Below, one piece after another: positions 29,072 to 38,552 of a stretch of 64,000 bases of DNA. Location: positions 1 through 64,000 of the forward strand of contig NZ_CALUWO010000004.1 in assembly GCF_944324505.1 (NCBI RefSeq). The letters run 5' to 3'. The notes below the pieces were generated by a model. That model made no database searches. It was not told the DNA's origin and worked only from the letters and a program-made list of their open reading frames with translations. This DNA is from an uncultured Desulfovibrio sp. GTDB taxonomy: Bacteria > Desulfobacterota > Desulfovibrionia > Desulfovibrionales > Desulfovibrionaceae. Each line of letters starts with the position of its first letter. Positions within the stretch are counted from its first letter, which is position 1. The position numbers and the translations under genes are program-made.

Positions 29072-30061
29072 ATGACAGTTCTTAGCCGACGGGATTTCAT
29101 GAAAGGCAGCGCCATGGCGCTGGGAAGCGTGGCCCTGAACGGCCTGGCAGGCACGACGCCGGCCGCCGCCGCACAGGAGAACATGGCCGCCCCGGCTTCG
29201 GGCCGGGCCACCGTCTACTACAGCAAGGAATGCAGCGCCGCAGCCCTCAAAAAGCTGTATGCCCTGGTCAACGGGCAGATCAGCGGCAAGGTGGCCATCA
29301 AGGTACATACCGGCGAACCCAACGGCCCCAACATCATTCCGCGCCAGTGGGTGCGGGAATTCATGGCCGGCATTCCCCAGTCCACCATTGTGGAATGCAA
29401 CGTGCTGTACGACAGCCCGCGCCAGACCACGGCAGGCCACCGCAAAACCCTGGAAACCAACGGCTGGTCGGCCTTTACCACCGTAGACATCATGGATGAG
29501 GACGGCGACACCCCGCTGCCCGTTCCCGGCGGCAAGTGGCTCAAGGAAGTAGCCGTGGGCAAGCATTTGCTGCGCTATGATTCCATGGTGGTGCTTACGC
29601 ATTTCAAGGGGCATACCATGGGCGGCTTTGGCGGCTCGCTGAAAAATATCTCCATCGGCTGTGCGTCGGGCAAGGTGGGCAAGCTGCAACTGCACCAGGA
29701 AAACGGCGTGCAGTGGTCCGGCGGCCCCAACTTCATGGAACGCATGGTGGAGGGCGGCAAGGCCATCACCACCCATTTCGGCCCGCACATCACCTATATC
29801 AATGTGCTGCGGAACATGTCCGTCAGCTGCGACTGCGAGGGCATCCATGCCGAACCGGTGCGCCTGCCCGATCTGGGCATTCTGGCCTCCACCGATCTGC
29901 TGGCCATTGACAAGGCCTCGGTAGACATGATCTACGCTCTGCCCCCTGCGGTACGCGCCCACATGGTGGAGCGCATCGAATCCCGTTCCGGCCTGCGCCA
30001 GCTTTCCTACATGAAGGAAATGGGCATGGGCACGGACAAGTACGAACTGATACCCCTCTAG
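29072..30061 (+). CDS. Tat-exported DUF362 domain protein
   Basis: The 329-residue protein has a twin-arginine signal (SRRDFMKGSAMALGSVALNG) and a DUF362 domain (VAIKVHTGEPNGPNIIPRQW; SIGCASGKVGK; DLLAIDKASVDMIY). DUF362 proteins are of unknown function and are often found next to iron-sulfur and redox genes in anaerobes. Here no ferredoxin domain is fused. GGAGG precedes the ATG at 29072. Confidence 0.82.
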   Translation: MTVLSRRDFMKGSAMALGSVALNGLAGTTPAAAAQENMAAPASGRATVYYSKECSAAALKKLYALVNGQISGKVAIKVHTGEPNGPNIIPRQWVREFMAGIPQSTIVECNVLYDSPRQTTAGHRKTLETNGWSAFTTVDIMDEDGDTPLPVPGGKWLKEVAVGKHLLRYDSMVVLTHFKGHTMGGFGGSLKNISIGCASGKVGKLQLHQENGVQWSGGPNFMERMVEGGKAITTHFGPHITYINVLRNMSVSCDCEGIHAEPVRLPDLGILASTDLLAIDKASVDMIYALPPAVRAHMVERIESRSGLRQLSYMKEMGMGTDKYELIPL

Positions 30062-30232
30062 CGGCGGCCCCGGCCGGAGCCGGTTTTGCCCGCTTTCCCG
30101 GCCGGGCAGCCCGTGTGCCGCACGACACCCCGCTGCCCGGCTGATGCTCCGCCGCCATGCCGGAGGGCAGACGCGGCAGCACCGGCCCGCAGTCCGCGGC
30201 CATATGCCCCGCCGCTGCACAAGGAACTTGCC

Positions 30233-30772
30233 ATGAAAAACGTACTCATCATTTCCACCAGCCTCCGCACGGGCGGCAATTCTGACCTGCTGGCCGATGC
30301 CTTTGCCCAGGGCGCCCACGAGGCGGGCCATGCGGTGGAAAAGCTCTCCCTGCGCGACAAGACCATCCAGTTCTGCAAGGGCTGCCTGGCCTGTCAGAAA
30401 ACGCAGCGCTGCGTCATCCATGACGATGCCAACAGCATTGTGCAGAAAATGAAGGACGCCCAGGTGCTCGTCTTTGCCACGCCCATTTACTATTATGAAA
30501 TGTGCGGCCAGATGAAGACCCTGCTGGACCGGGCCAATCCGCTCTTTTCGTCCGACTATGCCTTCCGCCATGTCTACCTGCTGGCCTCAGCGGCGGACAG
30601 CGCGGAAAGCGCCGTGGATGGGGCGCTGAACGGCCTGAAAGGCTGGATTTCCTGTTTTCCCAAGGCGCGTCTGGCAGGCGTCGTCCGAGGTGTGGGCGCA
30701 ACCGATCCGGGAGACATCCGCACCCATACCGCTGTGCTGGATGCGGCCCGCACCATGGGCAGCCAGGTCTAG
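30233..30772 (+). CDS. NADPH-dependent FMN reductase / flavodoxin-like protein
   Basis: The 179-residue protein starts NVLIISTSLRTGGNSDLLAD, the FMN-binding loop of the flavodoxin-like reductases. It also has CKGCLACQKTQRC, cysteines that in related iron-sulfur flavoproteins can hold a 4Fe-4S cluster, and the ATPIYYYEMCGQMKTLLDR motif. It follows the DUF362 gene by 171 bases. It is paralogous to the protein at 23276. Confidence 0.85.
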   Translation: MKNVLIISTSLRTGGNSDLLADAFAQGAHEAGHAVEKLSLRDKTIQFCKGCLACQKTQRCVIHDDANSIVQKMKDAQVLVFATPIYYYEMCGQMKTLLDRANPLFSSDYAFRHVYLLASAADSAESAVDGALNGLKGWISCFPKARLAGVVRGVGATDPGDIRTHTAVLDAARTMGSQV

Positions 30773-30880
30773 GCACGCTGCCCGTGGCGATGTGACGGGG
30801 CCGGCCGGCGGTGCGCAGGGCCGGCCCTCAGCATATGGGCGTGCTGCCCCGCCCTGCCCGGCGTGTGCCGGTTCGTGCCT

Positions 30881-30911
30881 GGTTTTGGGCCGGTTTTGGG
30901 CCGGTTTTAGG
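30881..30911. repeat. short tandem repeat, GGTTTTGGGCC units
   Basis: GGTTTTGGGCC occurs twice in tandem (30881-30891, 30892-30902) followed by a third partial unit ending GGTTTTA. It sits in the 272-base gap before the metallo-hydrolase gene; nothing else is recognised in that gap. Confidence 0.6.
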
Positions 30912-31044
30912 CATGTTCGTACTGATTTGCGCCATGGAGCAGCGCTGCGCGCAGGCGTGTCCGCGTGCTGCCCGGCGGCAGGCAGGCACGCATGCAGCGC
31001 GGCCTTTCCCGGCCTGATGCGCACGGGACGCCGCAAGGATGGGT

Positions 31045-32196
31045 ATGATGAAACTACGCTGGAGGCGTCTGGTGCTTGTGCTGCTGTGCCTTCTGGGCGC
31101 TCTGGCCCTGGGCATCCGCCTGTTTCTGGGCAGTCTTCCCTTTGGCGCGCTGCCGGACGAGGCGGAACAGCAGCGTCTGGCCCGCTCTCCCCACTATGCG
31201 GACGGCGCATTCCATAACGAGCTGCCCACCCCCGTTCTTGCGGATGACAGCAGCATGGCGGCTTCCCTGCTGCAATTTCTGCTGCGCAAAAAGGACCACC
31301 CCGTGCCGCCGGGGCCGGTGCCGACGGCCAACACGCCCCTGACCACGCTGGACCGCGCAACGGATTCCCTGGTCTGGCTGGGGCATTCCTCCTTTCTGCT
31401 CCAGCTGGACGGCCAGCGCATCCTCATTGATCCGGTGCTGAGCGACCATGCCTCGCCCGTTTCCTGGATTACGCGGGCCTTTCCGGGCAGCAATCCCTAT
31501 ACGCCGGACCAGCTGCCGGACATTGACGTATTGCTCATTTCCCACGATCACTGGGATCATCTGGATTATGCCACCCTGCGCGCCCTGCGGCCCCGCATCC
31601 GGCAGATAGTCTGCGGGCTGGGCGTGGGGGCGCACCTGCGGCGCTGGGGCTTTGCGCCAGCACAGATTCACGAGGGCGACTGGGGCGATGCGCTGACCCT
31701 GGGCACGCTCACTGTCCGCATTACCCCGGCGCGGCACTATTCCGGCCGCTCGCTGGCGCGCAACGCAAGCCTGTGGGCCGGCTTTGTGCTGGAAACGCCG
31801 CACCGGCGCCTCTTTTACAGCGGCGACAGCGGCTATGGCCCCCACTTTGCGGAACTGGGCCGCCGCTTCGGCCCCTTTGACTGCGTGCTGCTGGACTGCG
31901 GCCAGTATGACCGCCGCTGGCCGTTCATCCACATGACGCCGGAAGAAACGGCCCGCGCCGCCCACGACCTGCGTGCCCGAAGCCTGCTGCCCGCCCATGC
32001 CGGCAAGTTTTCCCTTGCCTACCACAGCTGGGACGATCCCTACAGGCGCATCAGCGCCGCCAGCCGTGGCCGCCGCTGGCGCCTGCTCATGCCCCGCATT
32101 GGCGAGGCCCTGGCGCTGGATGCGGTCACGCAGCCCCGGCCCGCTGCTGACCCCGCTGCCGCCCCCGTCCCCTGGTGGCAGACCCTGCGGCCCTGA
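31045..32196 (+). CDS. membrane-anchored metallo-beta-lactamase-fold hydrolase
   Basis: The product of about 383 residues has one N-terminal membrane segment (LVLVLLCLLGALALGIRLFL) and an MBL-fold domain with the zinc motif SHDHWDHLD, then TPARHYSGR, YSGDSGYGPHF and a late histidine. The pattern resembles UlaG/NAPE-PLD-like hydrolases (phosphodiesterases or lactonases). The start is uncertain: ATG codons at 31039, 31045 and 31048 share one AAGGA site; I favour 31045 or 31048 by spacing. It ends convergent to the abi gene. Confidence 0.82.
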   Translation: MMKLRWRRLVLVLLCLLGALALGIRLFLGSLPFGALPDEAEQQRLARSPHYADGAFHNELPTPVLADDSSMAASLLQFLLRKKDHPVPPGPVPTANTPLTTLDRATDSLVWLGHSSFLLQLDGQRILIDPVLSDHASPVSWITRAFPGSNPYTPDQLPDIDVLLISHDHWDHLDYATLRALRPRIRQIVCGLGVGAHLRRWGFAPAQIHEGDWGDALTLGTLTVRITPARHYSGRSLARNASLWAGFVLETPHRRLFYSGDSGYGPHFAELGRRFGPFDCVLLDCGQYDRRWPFIHMTPEETARAAHDLRARSLLPAHAGKFSLAYHSWDDPYRRISAASRGRRWRLLMPRIGEALALDAVTQPRPAADPAAAPVPWWQTLRP

Positions 32197-32292
32197 ACGG
32201 GGCAGCCTGCGGCAGCGGCCGTCTTTCCTCTGCCGCGCCGCGCCCAAGCGCTTGCCGTGCCCGCTGTACGAAAAGGCATGGGTCCGGCAGCA

Positions 32293-33213
32293 TCATCCCT
32301 GCCGAGCACGTGTCGGGACATCCGGCAAGAAATCACTCAGACATTTTCCTTGCAGCCGATGCTGCCGCACATATTCCTCATAGTCCGCACCAAAGGCTGA
32401 CGGGGCATAAAAAAGTGTATGCCAAGGACGACAGGGAGTTTTTGAGCTGTTGAGCAAGGAATATTTTGCAAACAAGGCGTATTTGTTTATAAGCTGTGCT
32501 CTTTCCACATGTGCGATGCCATCATAAAATAACAAAAAATATTCGCTATTGTTTAATGCTATATTCACAATTGAAATATATTCAAAAATTTTACTTTTAT
32601 CATACATGAATGCTTCATGATTGCAGATAAAATTTATAATCAGATAATATTCATAAAAAAATTTTTTATATATTGTTGGCAAATGCGTAAGGCAAAACTG
32701 TATATCATGCCTTGTTCCTGCCACACCAAAACGTTTATAAAAACGCATTCTATCGTCAATTTCCCTGTGAAAATCATCAAAGCAACTTGGTGAAGTAGAA
32801 CGCCCCTTATCTTCCTCTCTCAATTCATCGAGGGTATTCTTGAAGCCTTCCAGCAAATGAAAGAAACTGTTTTCAAAGCGCTGTAGCTGTGCCGTGCGGT
32901 TTTGAATTTCCAGCTCTCGTTTCTGTCCTTCCAGTTCACGACGCTGGGCGCGAAGTTCCTTGCGCTGTTCACGCAATTCTGCACGCTGCAACAGCACCGT
33001 GACAATAACCCCCGCAAAGGCCAGGGCGCTGAACAGGCTGCCAAAGGCGGTATACGCTGTTTCATTGTCGCCAGCGAAGATGATGCACAACAGAAAGGCC
33101 CCGCAGATGCCGCCCAGCAGCCAGGCAAACAACTGCAAGGGGGTGCGCTCCATGTGGCGAGCCTTTCGCCGCAGCATGATGCGCAACCAGCGTGGCCAGG
33201 CGACAGCATTCAT
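32293..33213 (-). CDS. Abi-type membrane protein (putative phage abortive infection family)
   Basis: The 306-residue protein has two N-terminal membrane helices (LFAWLLGGICGAFLLCIIFAG and then FGSLFSALAFAGVIVTVLLQ), a charged coiled coil (RAELREQRKELRAQRRELEG) and a C-terminal domain with FENSFFHLLEGFKNTLDELR. This matches the putative phage abortive infection family. Its ATG overlaps the hsdS stop as ATGA, so it is translated with the restriction system. The C-terminal half (about 32440-32770) is strikingly AT-rich against its neighbours, a sign of foreign origin. Confidence 0.78.
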   Translation of the reverse strand: MNAVAWPRWLRIMLRRKARHMERTPLQLFAWLLGGICGAFLLCIIFAGDNETAYTAFGSLFSALAFAGVIVTVLLQRAELREQRKELRAQRRELEGQKRELEIQNRTAQLQRFENSFFHLLEGFKNTLDELREEDKGRSTSPSCFDDFHREIDDRMRFYKRFGVAGTRHDIQFCLTHLPTIYKKFFYEYYLIINFICNHEAFMYDKSKIFEYISIVNIALNNSEYFLLFYDGIAHVERAQLINKYALFAKYSLLNSSKTPCRPWHTLFYAPSAFGADYEEYVRQHRLQGKCLSDFLPDVPTRARQG

Positions 33214-34670
33214 GCGTCTTGTGCCTCCCCGCGGCACAGGGGCAGGAGTTCTTCCAGTTTGGCCACAATACGCTTCTGCTCGGCCAGCGGAGGAAGGGGA
33301 AAGAGAGCTTTTTTCGCATCATCGGTTCCCAAGCGAGGCATTTTTACGCCATAGGCTTTTTTAGTAGCATATTCAACAAAAAATGTAGATAATAAAAATA
33401 GATGAGCGAAATTAGGATAAACATCTTTCCCAAAATCAATAGGTATAATCTCCGAAGAGCAATATCCGTCACAGTCTGCAAGGACAGCCTTATTTAAATT
33501 TGGACGCAACTTGCTATAAAGTACATTCCCTTTTTTAAATATATTTTTTGTACTGCCGAGTTTTTTAGCATCTATATGCCGTCTTATTAAAATATTTCCC
33601 GTATCTTTTTCAATATCTTCAAGCTCAAGAAGCCATCCTGAAACGACTTCTCCTTCTTTCACGGTTCTCCCGGAACCGTATAAAGCCACCTCCCCCAGCC
33701 GCACCCATTCCCAGCCGTTGGGCAGGGCAAAGGGCTTTTCCGCCTCGCTCACGGGCGGCAGGGGCTTCTGCTTCCTGACTTTGCCTGCGGCCACAAGGCG
33801 GGCCTTTTCGGCACGGATACGTTCCAGCAGGACGGCGGCAGGTTCGTCATCCGGGTGCTGCGGCACAAGGCGGCCCTGCATCGCCTCCTGCAACAGGGAT
33901 TTCCGCAGCCGTTCCGGCAAGGCGGCCTCCAGCGCGTCCAGCGCCTCCTGCGCCTGACCGTAAGCCTCCACGTCCGGCAGGAGTTCTTCCAGTTTGGCCA
34001 CAATACGCTTCTGCTCGGCCAGCGGAGGAAGGGGAAGATACAGCTTTGCCAATGCCGTGCCATTAACATTTGGCTGCCCTGTGCCCATGCTGGCGGCCAT
34101 AAGTTGATTCCAATAAAGCTGACTTCCTAAAAAATATTTTATAAAAAAAGGCGAGACAGCATCACAAAGTGTGACACGTATCAAATATGAAGCAAATATA
34201 GCTGTCTGTACAACCTTATCAATAAGAAATGATTTCCCGATGGTTCCTCCTGTTCTTGCAATAAGAATATCTCCTTCATCGAGAATATAGTTTGATATCT
34301 TATCGTTACTTACCGAGCAAAATGGTACAGCGTCCCAATCAACGAAATCACCCTGAATATCTGTAATCCGTAGGAGTTTTACATTTCCTACAGGAGTTGC
34401 AGAAGCTGTAAATCCGTAATGAATGCTTCTGGACACCTCCCCCAGCCGCACCCATTCCCAGCCATTGGGCAGGGCAAAGGGCTTTTCCTCCTCGCTCACG
34501 GGCGGCAGGGGCTTCTGCTTCCTGACTTTGCCTGCGGCCACAAGGCGGGCCTTTTCGGCGCGGATACGTTCCAGCAGGACGGCGGCGGGTTCGTCGTCCG
34601 GGTGCTGCGGCACAAGGCGGCCTTCGATGGCCTGCTGCAAAATGGCATTTTTCAGCTGACGGGCGTTCAT
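33210..34670 (-). CDS. hsdS: type I restriction specificity subunit HsdS
   Basis: The 486-residue protein has two target-recognition domains, each flanked by conserved helical regions (LPPLAEQKRIVAKLEELLP twice). The segment HPDDEPAAVLLERIRAEKAR through PNGWEWVRLGEV occurs twice with almost identical DNA, so the two half-genes are bridged by long direct repeats. The recognition domains themselves are AT-rich and unlike each other. HsdS sets the DNA target of both methylation and cleavage. It starts immediately after the hsdM stop with no gap. Confidence 0.93.
   Translation of the reverse strand: MNARQLKNAILQQAIEGRLVPQHPDDEPAAVLLERIRAEKARLVAAGKVRKQKPLPPVSEEEKPFALPNGWEWVRLGEVSRSIHYGFTASATPVGNVKLLRITDIQGDFVDWDAVPFCSVSNDKISNYILDEGDILIARTGGTIGKSFLIDKVVQTAIFASYLIRVTLCDAVSPFFIKYFLGSQLYWNQLMAASMGTGQPNVNGTALAKLYLPLPPLAEQKRIVAKLEELLPDVEAYGQAQEALDALEAALPERLRKSLLQEAMQGRLVPQHPDDEPAAVLLERIRAEKARLVAAGKVRKQKPLPPVSEAEKPFALPNGWEWVRLGEVALYGSGRTVKEGEVVSGWLLELEDIEKDTGNILIRRHIDAKKLGSTKNIFKKGNVLYSKLRPNLNKAVLADCDGYCSSEIIPIDFGKDVYPNFAHLFLLSTFFVEYATKKAYGVKMPRLGTDDAKKALFPLPPLAEQKRIVAKLEELLPLCRGEAQDA
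33687..33875. repeat. hsdS internal direct repeat, copy A
   Basis: About 189 bases are nearly identical to 34434-34622 (offset 747), with only scattered third-position changes. The copy encodes the linker and conserved region before the second recognition domain. A second, shorter repeat pair (about 33241-33301 and 33976-34036) lies after each recognition domain. Confidence 0.85.
34434..34622. repeat. hsdS internal direct repeat, copy B
   Basis: Partner of 33687-33875 in the same orientation, encoding the region before the first recognition domain. Recombination between the two copies would delete or exchange one recognition domain. Confidence 0.85.
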
Positions 34671-36134
34671 CTATTCCCCCAGCGCCGCCAGGATGCGGTC
34701 AAGGCGCTCATCCAGCGCGGCGGCAAGGCGCTGCCGTTCTTCGCGGTAGCGGGCAATCAGTTCCGCAGGCGGCAGGATTTCCTCTTCCTCATGGGGAAAG
34801 CCGCACAAATCAAGATTGTAGTCCCGGGCGGCAATGTCCGCCGCCGCATAGCAGGCTGCGCGGGGAACATCGTTTTCCACAAGGGGCCGGCGCGCGTTCC
34901 ACCAGTCCATGACCGGGGCAAAATGCTCAAGGCGCATGGGCTTTGTCTTGGAAAAGGCCTTGTAGCCCTCGGGCAGGTCCAGGCGATAGAACCAGGTCTC
35001 CCGGGTGGGGCCGTTGCGATCAAAGAACAGGATATTGGTGGTGATGCCGGTATACGGGGCAAAGACGCTCCTGGGCAGGCGGATGACGGTATGCAGGTTG
35101 CAGCGCGCAAAAAGCACCTCCTTGAGGGCGCGCTTGGCCCCGTCGACACCGAACAGGAAGCCGTCAGGCAGGATGACGGCCGCGCGGCCGCCCTCCCTGA
35201 GGCGGTAGAGAATGACGGCCATGAACAGATCCGCCGTTTCGCTGCTGCGGAATTCCACCGGAAAATTCTGGCGGATGGCCTCCAGCTCGCTGCCGCCGTA
35301 GGGGGGATTCATGAGGATGATGTCAAAGGTTTCGCCCCTGTCCTGCACGCGGCGGGCAAGGGAATTGCTGTGAAAAACGTTGGGGCTGTCCACATCATGC
35401 AAAAACATGTTGGTGGCGCACAGCAGATAGGGCAGCGCCTTTTTTTCGCAGCCGTAAAGCGAGGCATTGCACAGCTCCCTGTCCTCCGTGCTGCGGATTT
35501 GCGGCTCCAGCAGCTTGAGGGCGGAAACAAGAAAGCCGCCGGTGCCGCAGGCAAAGTCGGCCACGCGCTCGCCGATTTTGGGGGCCAGCATGCGGGCCAT
35601 GAAGTCCGTTACCGCGCGCGGGGTGTAAAATTCGCCCGCATTGCCCGCGCTTTGCAGACTCTTGAGGATGGTTTCGTAAATTTCCCCGAAGGCATGGCGG
35701 TCTTCGTAGGACTCGAAGTCGATTTCGTCGATGACGTTGATTACCTGCCGCAGCAGGATGCCGTCCTTCATATAGTTGTTGTTGTCCTCAAAGGCGGCGC
35801 GCACGATGCGCTGACGGCGGGTGGCATGCTCGTCCAGCGGCAGATTCTTGAGCGTGGGGAACAGATCATTGTTGACGAACTGCAACAGGGCATCGCCGGT
35901 CATGGCCTGCCCGTCCGCCCTGTCCACGGCCCAGTTGCGCCAGCGCAGGCGCTCGGGAATGACGGAGCGATACGGCGCATCCGTGGCCATAAATTCCCAG
36001 TCCGCTTCCTTGGCATCGTAAATCTTGAGAAAGAGCAGCCAGACGATCTGCTCAATGCGCTGGGCATCGCCGTTGATGCCGGTATCATTGCGCATGATGT
36101 TCTGGAGCCGTTTGACGATGGTGGAAAGCGACAT
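34671..36134 (-). CDS. hsdM: type I restriction adenine methyltransferase HsdM
   Basis: The 487-residue protein has the N-terminal helical HsdM domain, the SAM-binding motif VADFACGTGGFL and the catalytic NPPYGG (ILMNPPYGGSELEAI). It methylates adenine in the sequence chosen by HsdS and with HsdR and HsdS forms the restriction complex. It lies 99 bases after hsdR and abuts hsdS. Confidence 0.95.
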   Translation of the reverse strand: MSLSTIVKRLQNIMRNDTGINGDAQRIEQIVWLLFLKIYDAKEADWEFMATDAPYRSVIPERLRWRNWAVDRADGQAMTGDALLQFVNNDLFPTLKNLPLDEHATRRQRIVRAAFEDNNNYMKDGILLRQVINVIDEIDFESYEDRHAFGEIYETILKSLQSAGNAGEFYTPRAVTDFMARMLAPKIGERVADFACGTGGFLVSALKLLEPQIRSTEDRELCNASLYGCEKKALPYLLCATNMFLHDVDSPNVFHSNSLARRVQDRGETFDIILMNPPYGGSELEAIRQNFPVEFRSSETADLFMAVILYRLREGGRAAVILPDGFLFGVDGAKRALKEVLFARCNLHTVIRLPRSVFAPYTGITTNILFFDRNGPTRETWFYRLDLPEGYKAFSKTKPMRLEHFAPVMDWWNARRPLVENDVPRAACYAAADIAARDYNLDLCGFPHEEEEILPPAELIARYREERQRLAAALDERLDRILAALGE

Positions 36135-36233
36135 GAGAGGAATCCTTTTGTCCTTGGGGGTGATGGGTCACAGCTGGCGGGCCGTCAGGCCGCACCGCGG
36201 GCAAGGGGCGGGCGAAAAGCGCACCCTGCCCGC

Positions 36234-38552
36234 TCAGGCGGCATAGATTTCCGCTTCCAGCCCGCGCAGGGCGTCAAGCAGGCCCTGACGCCCGCCGAAC
36301 AGGTCGGCAAGGCTGCGCGGGCTGCCCATGCGGTTGAACGGCGGCAGGGCCAGAACGCCGAGGTCTTCCAGCTGGCTGATGCCCGCATCCTGATACTTGT
36401 CCAGCAGGGCCGAAAGGACGGCGCGGGCCTGTTCGGAATAGCGGTGCAGGTAATCGCGCTTTCTGACCCGGGCGGCGCGTTCGGCGCGGGTAAGGGGCTT
36501 CTGGTCGAAGGCAATATGGCAGATAAGGTCAAAATCGTCGATATCCGTCTTGCCGGAGACCTCGCGCAGCATGGCAAGGGGCACGCCCTGCCGGCTCAGC
36601 TCTTCCACAATGGCCTGCTTGCGGGCTTCGACATTCCAGGCATGGAGGAAGGTATCCAGCGTGGCAAACTTCTGCCGGATGTTGCGGCGGGAATAATCGA
36701 TCAGACTTTCCGTGACCAGCTTGCCGTCCTCGCCGTAATACTGCACCTGCTCGTGCACGATGCTGACATCCACGCCATGGATGCGGGGCGTGGGCTGGCG
36801 CTCCGTCTCCGGCCGGGGCGGCCGCGCACTGTCGCCGCCGGGCGGCAGGGCCGGGTCATCCGGCAGGGGCGGGTCATCTGGAAGAGCCGGATCGTCCGGC
36901 GGCAGGGGGTCGCCGTCAAAGTCGGGATCGGCAAACAGGCGGCAGGCATCGCGAAAGTCCATGATGGTGAAGAACCACTTGCCGTTCTCCGGCCGCAGGC
37001 GCGAGCCGCGCCCGATGATCTGCTTGAACTCGGTCATGGAATTGATGACGTTATCCAGCACGATGAGCTTGCAGGTCTTGCAGTCCGCGCCGGTGGTCAG
37101 CAGGCGGGAAGTGGTGACAATGACCGGAAAAGGGGAATCCGGATCGAGAAAATTGTCGAGCTGGGCCTTGCCCTGGGGATTGTCGCCGGTGATGCGCATG
37201 ACATAGCGGGGATGACGGGCCACGAGGTCGGCATTTTCGTTGACCAGCGCCTGCCGCATGCGCTCGGCGTGATCGATGTTGGCGCAGAAGACGATGGTCT
37301 TGGCAAAGCGGTCGTTATCCTTCAGAAACTCGCTGACGCGGCGGGCGACTGCCAGCGTGCGGTCGTCGATGATCAGGTTTCGGTCATAATCCCGCACGTT
37401 GTAGTCGCGATCCTCTATCTCGTTGCCGTAGTCGTCTATCACGCCAGGCCCTGGCCGCCAGCCGTCAAGGTCCTTGTCCAGCATGACGCGGATGACCTTG
37501 TACGGGGCCAGAAAACCGTCGTCAATGCCCTGCCGCAGGCTGTAGGTATAGACAGGCGGCCCGAAATAGCCGGAGGTGGAAACGTCCTCGCTTTCCCGGG
37601 GCGTGGCGGTAAGGCCGATCTGCGTGGCCCCGCTGAAGTAGTCGAGAATCCTGCGCCAGCGGGAATTTTCGCGCGCGCTGCCGCGGTGGCATTCGTCCAC
37701 GATGATCAGATCGAAAAATCCGGGCTGAAACTGCCGGAAGGGTTCCTCGTTTTCGTCGCCGGCCAGCTGCTGATACAGGGCAAGATAGATTTCATAGGCA
37801 CTGTCCAGCCTGCGATGCACAATCTTGTGCATTTTATTGCCAAAGGGCCGGAAATCCTGATTCATGGTCTGATCCACAAGGAAATTCCGGTCCGCCAGAA
37901 AAAGCACCTTGCGCCGTGCCCCGGATTTCCAGAGGCGATAGATTATCTGGAAGGCCGTATACGTCTTGCCCGTGCCCGTGGCCATGACCAGCAGCAGCCG
38001 TTTTTGCCCCCGGGCTATGGCCTCCACGGCACGGTTGACGGCTATGCGCTGATAATAGCGCGGCGTGTGCGCATCCTCGCCAAAATACCAGGGCTGATCG
38101 ACAATGGCCTGCGTTTCCGGCATAAGGCTCTTGTGTGCCAGCAGGCGCTGCCACAGCGCCTCCGGCGAAGGAAACGCATGCCGCGGCAGCTCGCTTTCCC
38201 GGCCGGTCAGCATGTCGTGCTCCAGAAAACCCCGCCCGTTGGACGAGTAGGCAAAGGGAATGTCCAGCCGCGCCGCATACTCCACGGCCTGCGTCATGCC
38301 CGCCCCCAGCGGCTGGTCGTGCCGCTTTGCCTCCACGATGGCCAGCGGCATGTTGGCCCGGTAGGACAGCAGATAGTCCGCCTTGCGGCCTTCCATGCGC
38401 CGTGCCTGCGTGCCGTGCACCACCACGCGGCCTTCCGTGAAATAGTACTCCATACGTATCTGGGTATGTATGTCCCAGCCGGCCCTCATGATGTCGGGCG
38501 TGATGTAGCGGAGCTTGGTATCCTCTTCACTCAGGGGAAAGGGGGTTGCCAT
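36234..38552 (-). CDS. hsdR: type I restriction endonuclease subunit HsdR
   Basis: The 772-residue protein belongs to the EcoEI-like HsdR group: an N-terminal nuclease domain with ADYLLSYRANMPLAIVEAKR, a DEAD-type motor with ATGTGKTYTAF and IIVDECHRGS, and a C-terminal domain. Between motor and C-terminal domain lies a proline/aspartate linker with three PDDPxL units encoded by imperfect 18-base repeats (about 36846-36912). It translocates DNA and cuts unmodified targets. It is the first gene of the operon. Confidence 0.94.
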   Translation of the reverse strand: MATPFPLSEEDTKLRYITPDIMRAGWDIHTQIRMEYYFTEGRVVVHGTQARRMEGRKADYLLSYRANMPLAIVEAKRHDQPLGAGMTQAVEYAARLDIPFAYSSNGRGFLEHDMLTGRESELPRHAFPSPEALWQRLLAHKSLMPETQAIVDQPWYFGEDAHTPRYYQRIAVNRAVEAIARGQKRLLLVMATGTGKTYTAFQIIYRLWKSGARRKVLFLADRNFLVDQTMNQDFRPFGNKMHKIVHRRLDSAYEIYLALYQQLAGDENEEPFRQFQPGFFDLIIVDECHRGSARENSRWRRILDYFSGATQIGLTATPRESEDVSTSGYFGPPVYTYSLRQGIDDGFLAPYKVIRVMLDKDLDGWRPGPGVIDDYGNEIEDRDYNVRDYDRNLIIDDRTLAVARRVSEFLKDNDRFAKTIVFCANIDHAERMRQALVNENADLVARHPRYVMRITGDNPQGKAQLDNFLDPDSPFPVIVTTSRLLTTGADCKTCKLIVLDNVINSMTEFKQIIGRGSRLRPENGKWFFTIMDFRDACRLFADPDFDGDPLPPDDPALPDDPPLPDDPALPPGGDSARPPRPETERQPTPRIHGVDVSIVHEQVQYYGEDGKLVTESLIDYSRRNIRQKFATLDTFLHAWNVEARKQAIVEELSRQGVPLAMLREVSGKTDIDDFDLICHIAFDQKPLTRAERAARVRKRDYLHRYSEQARAVLSALLDKYQDAGISQLEDLGVLALPPFNRMGSPRSLADLFGGRQGLLDALRGLEAEIYAA

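Noticed and set aside
32440..32780. AT-rich stretch considered as an insertion sequence
   Set aside because: It is in frame within the Abi-type protein and shows no inverted repeats or transposase.
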